Part shown: in pieces, positions 6,063-13,078 of the stretch
Layout of the letters: each line of letters opens with the position of its first letter
Numbering within the stretch: position 1 is the stretch's first letter
Source of the DNA: a virus
Direction: 5' to 3' (one strand)
DNA: 33,068 nt
IMG/VR virus record: IMGVR_UViG_3300010883_000213
Coordinates: 1 to 33,068 of that record
Position numbers and translations under genes: made by a program
The notes under the pieces: model-generated
Seen by the model: only the letters and a program-made list of their open reading frames with translations
What the model was told of the DNA's origin: nothing
Database searches by the model: none

Positions 6063-7438
6063 TGACTGAGCAAGCACCTTGGACACAGCTCGAAGAAGTA
6101 ACCTTCGTCCACCTCAATCCGGAGCAAATAATCTTTGAGGACCGAGCACGAGAAGTCTACGCCAACCTTGACGAGCTTGCAGAATCTATCCAGGAAAAGG
6201 GGCTTATTCAGGCCCTCGCTGTGCAGGCGACTTCGGACCCTGACAGATATAGGCTTCTCGCTGGGGGTCGTCGTTTCAGCGCTGCTACTCTTGCACGGCT
6301 ACGTCCGCTACCATGCAGAGTCTACCCTGAAGAGCTCTCCGAGCTCGACGCTAAGGAAATAGAACTCTTTGAGAACATACACCGCGAAGACCTGACATGG
6401 AAGGAGAAGGCTAACCTTACACGCCAGGTACATGAGATCAAAGTCCAGCGGCACGGACTGGCTATCAGTGGCGGAACTGGGGAAGAAAAACGAGGCCACT
6501 CAATGGCTGACACGGCTGAGCTTATGGGCAAGGATCGCACTCTTGTGTCTAAGGAAATCACCTTGTCCAAGGCGTTGGAAGAGCATCCCGAACTCGAAGA
6601 GGCTAAGACTGAAAGCGACGCTCGTCGTATGCTCAAAGGCATTAAGCGACGTGAGGTCCACGTTGCAGCCACGAAAGAGTTTGAAAGTACTATGTCTGAG
6701 GAGGGCGAGGCCGGCGTCAAGACACGCCTGTGCAACTCCTATATCGTCGGAGACTTCTTCGAGCGCGCAGCTGACATTCCCGACAAACTCGCTAACATGA
6801 TCGAGCTAGACCCGCCTTACGCTATCGACCTGCCTGAGATTAAAAAGGCTGAGAGCGAAGTGACTGACGGCTATACCGAGGTGGAGAAGCAAGACTATGA
6901 AGACTTCATGCGGCGTGTCCTAGCGGAGTGCTATCGTATGCTGCTGCCCTCCGGCTGGATAGTCTGCTGGCATGCTTACCAATGGCAAGACATCATTCGG
7001 AACTTGATGATCGAGGCCGGCTTCGGTGTCGCACCTGTCCCTGCATTCTGGGTCAAGCCTGTTCAGGGTCAGACTCGACAGCCTGAGATCCGACTAGGCA
7101 GTGTGGTCGAACCGTTCTTATACGCACGCAAGGGCAGCGCATTGCTCTACCAACCAGGTCGTAACAACTCCTTCATCTACCATCCAGTGCCTTCGGATAA
7201 GAAGATCCATCCGACCGAGCGACCTATTGAAATGATCGAGGACTTGTTGGCAACCTTCTGTGGAGTTGGCGGTAACGTGGTCGTGCCTTTCCTAGGATCA
7301 GGCAACACTATCCTAGCCGGTGCCAACAAGGGCTTCCACGTCTTTGGCTTTGACATCGATGCTGAGGAGCACTACAAGCAAGCGTTCGTGCATAGAGTCC
7401 AGACCGAGACACTGCGTCAATACAAGAGCTATAGCTAG
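6062..7438 (+). CDS. ParB-like domain fused to beta-class DNA methyltransferase
   Basis: 458 aa. Residues ~12-125 are a ParB/Srx-type N-terminal domain: LNPEQI, the box LAGGRRFSAA (67-76) and ELFENIHREDLTW (101-113), equivalent to the GERR and ENxQR motifs that bind CTP in ParB. A helix-turn-helix-like stretch follows (SMADTAELMGKDRTLVSKEI, 148-167). The C-terminal half is an amino-methyltransferase: DPPY at 250-253 (motif IV) precedes FLGSGNT at 410-416 (SAM site), the beta-class order, with KIHPTERP (381-388) between. Such enzymes make N6-adenine or N4-cytosine. Fusions of this kind are known in phages and mobile elements; target sequence unknown. It could protect phage DNA from restriction, mark its own binding sites, or both. 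Confidence 0.88.
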   Translation: MTEQAPWTQLEEVTFVHLNPEQIIFEDRAREVYANLDELAESIQEKGLIQALAVQATSDPDRYRLLAGGRRFSAATLARLRPLPCRVYPEELSELDAKEIELFENIHREDLTWKEKANLTRQVHEIKVQRHGLAISGGTGEEKRGHSMADTAELMGKDRTLVSKEITLSKALEEHPELEEAKTESDARRMLKGIKRREVHVAATKEFESTMSEEGEAGVKTRLCNSYIVGDFFERAADIPDKLANMIELDPPYAIDLPEIKKAESEVTDGYTEVEKQDYEDFMRRVLAECYRMLLPSGWIVCWHAYQWQDIIRNLMIEAGFGVAPVPAFWVKPVQGQTRQPEIRLGSVVEPFLYARKGSALLYQPGRNNSFIYHPVPSDKKIHPTERPIEMIEDLLATFCGVGGNVVVPFLGSGNTILAGANKGFHVFGFDIDAEEHYKQAFVHRVQTETLRQYKSYS

Positions 7439-7446
7439 GAGGAACA

Positions 7447-7701
7447 ATGAATGAATGGAGGTTCGCCGGCAGGACTAAATCCCTAACACCTGATATATAC
7501 CGGCGTGAGCTCTGGGACCAATGTGAGCGGCTGGCTGAGCTGCTAGAAAGGGTCCACAATCTAGACTGGTGGCGGCATAGCTCGCCCCCCGACGATCCCG
7601 ACTGCGACGTATTCGAGACTCTCAAGTGCATCAGATCAGAGCTCGACAAATGTATGGTGGAGCAAGATTCAGCAAGAATAATGAAAGGCGTGACGCCATG
7701 A
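7447..7701 (+). CDS. Small hypothetical protein coupled to the DNA polymerase
   Basis: 84 aa. ATG 7447 has the strong site AGGAGG seven bases upstream. Starts MNEWRFAGRTKSL, then a helical segment (RRELWDQCERLAELLERVH) with DWWRHSSPPDDPD, and a last helix that overlaps the polymerase start (ATGA at 7698-7701). The strong ribosome site here and the weak one of the polymerase suggest it drives polymerase translation. No family recognised. Confidence 0.7.
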   Translation: MNEWRFAGRTKSLTPDIYRRELWDQCERLAELLERVHNLDWWRHSSPPDDPDCDVFETLKCIRSELDKCMVEQDSARIMKGVTP

Positions 7702-10112
7702 TTTACGCTCCCTTCACTGGCGGCCCTGAGGATGCTAAAATCTGCATCGTTGGACCAGCTCCGGGAACTCATGAAGCCGCACATGGCGGAGCGTTCACTG
7801 GGCCTGCTGGCCGGGAGCTCACAAAGTTCTGCGCCAACGCTGGAGTCAATCGAGCGGAGTGCCGCCTTGAAAACCTGTTTCAATTCTACCCTCCCGACGA
7901 CGACCTCGATCCCTTTATCAAGTTCGGTACGAAGAACGTAACTAAGACCCCTATATACGAGGAACACGCGGAGGCCTTACGCTCGCGCCTACTTCGCACT
8001 AACGCTAACATCATAGTGCCTATGGGTAATGCTGCGATGTACGCTTTGACTGGCATTGTCGGAGGTGTTACTAAATGGAGAGGCTCCATTCTCGAGAGCT
8101 CCATGATCCCTGGACGCAAGGTCATTCCGACCGTCCACCCTGCAGCGATCCTAAAAACTCGCGATACACTCACAGGATATCTCGTAACATACGACCTGGC
8201 TAGGGCCAAGCGTGAGAGCGAGTTCCCCGAGTTCCGCCTACGCAACCGTAACTTGATGGTCGAACCTACACTAGAGGAGGTCAAACAATACCTCAAATAC
8301 TGCATGGAGAAAGATGAGATAGCTTACGATATTGAGACTAGAGGTAAGCATCTCTCTCATATATCTTTCGCCACAGATCCAAACATGGCTATCTGCATAC
8401 CTTTCGTATCTGGAGCTAAAGACCTATGGTCGCCTGAAGAAGAAGCGGAAATTATGCTTCTCGTTGCAGAGGTCCTGGAGGATACTAGCACTACAAAAAT
8501 AGGCCAGAACTTATCCTTCGACTGTAGCTTCATGTATCGCCGCTTTGGCGTTAATGTCCGACCTGTGCAGGACACAATGATAGCCGCCGGTATAGTCTTC
8601 CCTGACTTTCCCAAAGGCCTGCACTTTCTTGTCTCACTCTACTGCGACGGCGAGCCGTACTACAAGGACGATGGGAAGGAATGGTTCCGCAACCCTTTTG
8701 ACTCTGATATTAAGTTCCGGCGTTACAACGCTATGGACTCTGCGGTCTTGCTAGAAATCTTCCCCAAGCAACGTGAAGAGCTCCAGCGCACTGGAAACTG
8801 GGAGTCCTACTTAGGCCAGAAGGAGCTCATCCATCCACTCGTATACGCTGGCGACCGTGGTATTCCTGTAGACATAGCCACTATGCATCGCTTACGAGAT
8901 GAGACCTCTGCTGAGATCATCACCATCGAGGCCACTCTACGCGAGACTATGGGAGCAGACATCAACATAGACTCCAATCAGCAGCTCATGAATTACTTCT
9001 ACGTGAACAAGGGCATTAAGCCCTACATGAAGCGTCGAAAGAAAGGCCCCTCCACTCCCACCATAGATGAGATAGCGCTCAAGCGACTGGCCTCACGAGG
9101 CATTCCCGAAGCACAAATGCTAGTGCAGTACCGCAAACTTACTAAGCTAAAAGGAACTTATCTTGAAACCGTCCTTGACGATGACAATAGATTCCGGTGT
9201 TCTTACAATCCAGGCGGGACGGTCCAAGCTAGAATTTCCTCTTCAAAAACCATCTGGGGAACAGGGTCTAACCTACAAAATCAGCCTCCCACTATGCTCA
9301 AGCTTTTTCATGCAGACGAAGGAGGGATCTTCGTGTGTCAGGATCTTGCACAAGCCGAGAATAGAGTTGTTGCATACGAAGCTGTAGAAATGAAGATGGT
9401 CCAGGCCTTGATGGATGGAGTGGATATTCATTCACTCACAGGATCCTTGCTCCACGGCGTGCCGCTTGACCAATGCACTAACGATATGAGACAAGACGGG
9501 AAAGTCGCCAATCACGGACTTAACTACGGATTTGGAGTCGATGAATTCATACTACGTTACGAGCTAGAGCGCGAGCACGGCAAGGCTTTGCACGAGGGCT
9601 ATCACAAGATCTATCCTGGCATTGAGGAGTGGCACGCGACTATACGTAATGAGCTCACACAAAACGCGCGTACACTCATCAACTGTTACGGGCGAAAGCG
9701 CAAGTTCCTGGATGACTGGTCCAAGCGGGGCTTCTTCGAGAAGGCGTATAACTACAAGCCTCAGTCCGCAGTAGCTACTAAAATCAACAACGACGGAGTG
9801 CGCTTTATCTACGAGCGCCAAGACCTATTCTCCGACGTTGAGTTCGTCAACACTGTACATGACAGCATTTGGTACTGGATGTCCTTGTCCTCCGGCTACC
9901 AACGAATAATGGAAGTAATATGTCTTATGAAGGACAACCTCGAAGCGCCACTTATGATAAAGGGTAGAGAAGTAACACTCCCTGCCGATACACAAATAGG
10001 ATTCTCACTTGATAAAGACATAATGCTCGAATTCAAGGCAAGCAAGGCGGACTTTTCATCCCTTCCCGCGCTAGCTGACGAACTGGAGGCATATGTCCGA
10101 GAGACAGCTTGA
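7698..10112 (+). CDS. polA: UDG-like domain fused to 3'-5' exonuclease and family A DNA polymerase
   Basis: 804 aa from ATG 7698 (ATGA overlap with the previous stop; a longer frame from 7626 is less likely). Residues ~14-175: uracil-DNA glycosylase family 4/5-like fold, with GPAPGTHE (19-26), FTGPAG (33-38), NLFQFYPP (59-66) and VHPAAIL (146-152); the N-terminal Cys-x2-Cys of Fe-S UDGs is absent. Exonuclease: D211-x-E213, N271...D275, Y343...D347. Polymerase: motif A DLAQAENR (549-556), motif B R598...K602...Y610-G611, motif C VHD (720-722). The residue equal to E. coli Phe762 is His606 and the one equal to Glu883 is Ser723. This is the replicative polymerase. A UDG-Pol fusion is known from SPO1-type phages. 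Confidence 0.92.
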   Translation: MIYAPFTGGPEDAKICIVGPAPGTHEAAHGGAFTGPAGRELTKFCANAGVNRAECRLENLFQFYPPDDDLDPFIKFGTKNVTKTPIYEEHAEALRSRLLRTNANIIVPMGNAAMYALTGIVGGVTKWRGSILESSMIPGRKVIPTVHPAAILKTRDTLTGYLVTYDLARAKRESEFPEFRLRNRNLMVEPTLEEVKQYLKYCMEKDEIAYDIETRGKHLSHISFATDPNMAICIPFVSGAKDLWSPEEEAEIMLLVAEVLEDTSTTKIGQNLSFDCSFMYRRFGVNVRPVQDTMIAAGIVFPDFPKGLHFLVSLYCDGEPYYKDDGKEWFRNPFDSDIKFRRYNAMDSAVLLEIFPKQREELQRTGNWESYLGQKELIHPLVYAGDRGIPVDIATMHRLRDETSAEIITIEATLRETMGADINIDSNQQLMNYFYVNKGIKPYMKRRKKGPSTPTIDEIALKRLASRGIPEAQMLVQYRKLTKLKGTYLETVLDDDNRFRCSYNPGGTVQARISSSKTIWGTGSNLQNQPPTMLKLFHADEGGIFVCQDLAQAENRVVAYEAVEMKMVQALMDGVDIHSLTGSLLHGVPLDQCTNDMRQDGKVANHGLNYGFGVDEFILRYELEREHGKALHEGYHKIYPGIEEWHATIRNELTQNARTLINCYGRKRKFLDDWSKRGFFEKAYNYKPQSAVATKINNDGVRFIYERQDLFSDVEFVNTVHDSIWYWMSLSSGYQRIMEVICLMKDNLEAPLMIKGREVTLPADTQIGFSLDKDIMLEFKASKADFSSLPALADELEAYVRETA

Positions 10113-11259
10113 GTCTTGGATAGATGGATTCCTGGACTACACAGACAACACGGAGCCGCGTGAGAGCTTTCGACGCTGGGTTGGGATCTCCACAGTAGCC
10201 TCCGCTATGCAGCGTAAGTGCCGACTGCGTTGGGGTCGGGAGACATTCTTCCCGAACCTCTACATCATCCTTGTCGGGCCGCCTGCGTCACGCAAGGGCA
10301 CAGCCATGCGCGAAGGTATCTCCTTCCTCAAACGCATAGGTATGGACTTCGCGGCAGATGAGTCCTCCCGACAAAAGCTCATTACCTCCCTAAAAGAGAG
10401 CGTCTCATCCAACACCATGCTCTCTGGCGAAGCACAGTTCCACTGCTCACTCAACGTCTACGCCTCTGAACTGACTGTCTTCCTAGGCTATGAAGACCGT
10501 GACTTCTTATCAATGCTATGCAAGTGGTTTGACTGTGAGGATCGCTTCGTATATGACACGCACGGGCGCGGTCGGGAGGAAATAGCTAACGTCTGGGTGA
10601 ACTTACTCGGAGGCACCACTCCCATGCAGTTACAGTCCTCCCTCCCTGATGGCGCGGTGGGAAGTGGTTTTACCTCTCGCGTGATATTCGTCTACGAGGA
10701 AGATAAAGAAAAGACTGTAATAAAGCCTGAATTGACCCACGACCAGCTAGCCATCGAAGACGCTCTCTCTATCGACCTCTCTGAAATTCACACCATGTCC
10801 GGCGACTTCGTCGTCACTCCACAGTTCGAAAAGCTGTATGAAAAATGGAGATACGCAAGCGAGGCCCAGCGAGTATTCCACGAACCACGTCTTGACTACT
10901 ATATCCAGCGAAGGCCTACACACCTATTCAAGCTCGCTATGGTGTACTCAGCCTCACGAGCCTCGGACCGTATCATTACGGCTGACGATCTGCAACTTGC
11001 TATTGATACCATCACTGAGACAGAGGTCAAAATGCCTCAAGTGTTCACTGGTGTCGGAGCAAATCCACTTGCTGGCTTGCAGACTCGAATGCTCAAAACT
11101 ATCCGAGATCGAGAAACTGTATCCGTGAAGGATCTTGCTCGTATCTTCTCTAACGACGCAAGCTATACTCAACTATCCGAAGCTATGTCCAGCCTCAGCC
11201 AGATGGGCCACATCCTCTTCGATATGAAGAAAGGCGTAGTAACTCATGCAAAGAACTAG
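10093..11259 (+). CDS. DUF3987-like P-loop ATPase, putative replication helicase/primase component
   Basis: 388 aa, start overlaps the polymerase end by 20 bases. The N-terminal ~55 residues (ESWIDGFLDYTDNTEP, then RKCRLRWG) lead into the P-loop IILVGPPASRKGTAM; residues 62-70 read GPPASRKGT, so the classical Gly-Lys-Ser/Thr is Arg-Lys-Gly-Thr. Later SELTVFLG and VWVNLLGGTTP look like Walker B and sensor strands, and GSGFTSRVIFVYEE carries a probable Arg finger. The last 60 residues resemble a winged helix (SVKDLARIF...LSEAMSSL). DUF3987-type proteins in phages lie beside polymerases and are thought to replace helicase or primase functions. No other helicase is seen in this window. Confidence 0.7.
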   Translation: MSERQLESWIDGFLDYTDNTEPRESFRRWVGISTVASAMQRKCRLRWGRETFFPNLYIILVGPPASRKGTAMREGISFLKRIGMDFAADESSRQKLITSLKESVSSNTMLSGEAQFHCSLNVYASELTVFLGYEDRDFLSMLCKWFDCEDRFVYDTHGRGREEIANVWVNLLGGTTPMQLQSSLPDGAVGSGFTSRVIFVYEEDKEKTVIKPELTHDQLAIEDALSIDLSEIHTMSGDFVVTPQFEKLYEKWRYASEAQRVFHEPRLDYYIQRRPTHLFKLAMVYSASRASDRIITADDLQLAIDTITETEVKMPQVFTGVGANPLAGLQTRMLKTIRDRETVSVKDLARIFSNDASYTQLSEAMSSLSQMGHILFDMKKGVVTHAKN

Positions 11260-12151
11260 CGTCAGCAAGATGGACAGCATACTAGGAGTCCCGTACAAGG
11301 TCCTGGATAACGGGTATGTCCGTGTGATAGACTATATGGGAGATGATAGCTCGATCGTGCAGGCCGCCCGTGTGTCTTACGGTACCGGCACTACAACCTA
11401 CCACGGCGATAGAGGATTGATTCGCTACCTCATGCGACACCATCACACTGCGCCATTTGAGATGTGTGAGCTGAAACTCCACGTCCGAGTTCCGATAGAC
11501 TGTTGGCGTCAGTGGGCACGTCATCGCACCGCAAGCGTGAATGAATACTCCACACGTTACTCTGAGACGATTGATGAGAAGGCAGTCACTGGAGCTATGG
11601 AGTGGAGGTCTCAAAGCAAGGCTAACAAACAAGGCAGTGAGGAGTTCCTCTCAGAAGACGAAGGAGCCATCCTCACACATGGAGAACATCAACTTCATGA
11701 GCACGCTAAAGCAGAGTACAACGCTCGACTAGCGGCTGGTGTAGCTAGAGAGCAAGCACGTAAGGACCTACCACTGTCTACATACACCGAGGCCTATTGG
11801 AAGATCGACCTGCATAATCTTCTCCACTTCCTATCCATTCTCATGAACTCCACTGCCCGGCTCGAAATCAGATCCTACGCCAACGTCATAGGTTATGAAA
11901 TCCTGTCCAACTGGCTACCTAGCGTATGGGAAGCGTTCATAGACTACCGCCTCAATGCCATGCCGCTGACCAGTATGGATATAAGTCTGATCCAGGCCCA
12001 CTTCATCGGTGACACTAAAACTATCATTGACTTAGCTGCCGGCTTCGGCTGGATGGAGCGCAACGAGGAAGGCGTTCTCAAAAACCATAGAGAGCGCATA
12101 GAGTTCGAATCCAAACTCCGTCACTTCGGCCTAGACCCGGTGTGGCATTAA
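11246..12151 (+). CDS. thyX: Flavin-dependent thymidylate synthase ThyX
   Basis: 301 aa. The signature RHRTASVNEYSTRY at 92-105 matches the ThyX motif RHRxxSxNExSxRY exactly. Also seen are RHHHTAPFE (64-72) and a C-terminal helix-rich part with ARLEIRSYANVI, which carries the Arg that binds dUMP. ThyX makes dTMP from dUMP using FADH2 and methylene-tetrahydrofolate. Length is a little above the common 220-280. Start ATG 11246 overlaps the previous gene by 14 bases; ATG 11270 is an alternative without ribosome site. In context it supplies thymidylate for phage replication. Confidence 0.95.
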   Translation: MQRTSVSKMDSILGVPYKVLDNGYVRVIDYMGDDSSIVQAARVSYGTGTTTYHGDRGLIRYLMRHHHTAPFEMCELKLHVRVPIDCWRQWARHRTASVNEYSTRYSETIDEKAVTGAMEWRSQSKANKQGSEEFLSEDEGAILTHGEHQLHEHAKAEYNARLAAGVAREQARKDLPLSTYTEAYWKIDLHNLLHFLSILMNSTARLEIRSYANVIGYEILSNWLPSVWEAFIDYRLNAMPLTSMDISLIQAHFIGDTKTIIDLAAGFGWMERNEEGVLKNHRERIEFESKLRHFGLDPVWH

Positions 12152-12153
12152 CA

Positions 12154-12176
12154 CTCACTTGAAATTATCACATAAG
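12154..12176 (+). promoter_or_regulatory. 23-bp palindrome, copy C (before gene at 12186)
   Basis: Arms CTCACTTGA (12154-12162) and TCACATAAG (12168-12176), 5 bp apart. The right arm runs straight into the ribosome site (AAGGAG 12174-12179) and ends 9 bases before ATG 12186. It separates thyX from the last two + strand genes. Confidence 0.8.
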
Positions 12177-12185
12177 GAGAATAGC

Positions 12186-12494
12186 ATGACTGAAAAACTG
12201 AACGATCTCATGAAGGCTCACTTTGTAGGCGACCCTGGTAAGTTCTTAGCACTAGGCATTAGCGACAAGAATGACGAAACACTAGCTAAGTTCATTCAAA
12301 TGTGCGAAGTCATAGACCATAATGCTAAGCTTACCAACATGCTAGTTCGCATGGAGCTCGAGCGAGACATCCCTGTAGTAGTCCCTATCGACATAGCTCC
12401 CAAGGAGGATACCAATGGGCAGAGCGGAGCAAGTACGCCAAGTGTTGATAAAGAGGTGGGACCTGACAGTGACGGAGCCAACGCACCTAAGTAA
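12186..12494 (+). CDS. Small hypothetical protein
   Basis: 102 aa from ATG 12186, which has AAGGAG directly behind palindrome C; an in-frame TTG at 12159 would translate the palindrome and is rejected. The first 60 residues are helical (TEKLNDLMKAHF, ETLAKFIQMCEVIDHNAKL, NMLVRMELERDI), the rest is Pro, Ser, Asp and Gly-rich and probably disordered. No family recognised. It precedes the endolysin. Confidence 0.68.
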   Translation: MTEKLNDLMKAHFVGDPGKFLALGISDKNDETLAKFIQMCEVIDHNAKLTNMLVRMELERDIPVVVPIDIAPKEDTNGQSGASTPSVDKEVGPDSDGANAPK

Positions 12495-12526
12495 TCAGTT
12501 CACCCACCACACTACGGAGAAACCAG

Positions 12527-13078
12527 ATGCCACCAACGATAGCAACTAAATACACTATCAACCTATACCCTGAGTTCCGTATTAAGATCCATGAGGCTCT
12601 GCGTATAGGTGAACAGGAAGGAATCGAAATCCACCCTTACTGCGGCGTCCGCACTTGCGTGGAGCAGGCCATCCTCTACCGTTCTACTCGCACACTGAAA
12701 GAGATCGAGTCTAAGATGCGCTCGCTCACTGATCGCTCTTGTCCGTTTCTTGCTCAGATCCTTCTCGACATAGGCCCGCAACAAGGCCCGCTAGGCCGAC
12801 ACAAGACTAAGGCCGGCCCTGGAGAGTCCTGGCATCAATACGCTATGGCAGAGGACTGCGTGCCTATAGTAGGCGGGAAGGCTCTATGGAATGACGATGC
12901 CGAGGAGTGGCAGGTCTACGGAGCTATTGTACGGTCGCTTGGGCTCACGTGGGCAGGAGACTGGACAGGGTTCAGAGAATACCCTCACTGCCAGCTCCAT
13001 CCCACTAGTAGCCCTTTATCCCACTTCAAAGACCCTATAGAAATCGAATCTATTCTGAAGCAGGTCGGATCACTTTGA
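12527..13078 (+). CDS. M15-family peptidase, endolysin
   Basis: 183 aa, start with GGAG seven bases upstream. Zinc-site pattern of peptidase M15: SWHQYAMAED (101-110) gives His103 and Asp110, and REYPHCQ (150-156) gives His154 with Glu151 nearby as the likely catalytic base. The early segment CGVRTCVEQAILYRS matches the RS...EQ...LY substrate region. Relatives are L-alanyl-D-glutamate or D-Ala-D-Ala peptidases that cut the peptidoglycan stem peptide. The protein lacks a signal peptide, so export would need a holin. It is the last + strand gene and overlaps the convergent - strand gene by 9 bp. Confidence 0.85.
   Translation: MPPTIATKYTINLYPEFRIKIHEALRIGEQEGIEIHPYCGVRTCVEQAILYRSTRTLKEIESKMRSLTDRSCPFLAQILLDIGPQQGPLGRHKTKAGPGESWHQYAMAEDCVPIVGGKALWNDDAEEWQVYGAIVRSLGLTWAGDWTGFREYPHCQLHPTSSPLSHFKDPIEIESILKQVGSL

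Noticed and set aside
7308-7967. 219-codon - strand frame opposite the methyltransferase end and the polymerase start
   Set aside because: Opposite to three well supported + genes, no ribosome site, no domain pattern.
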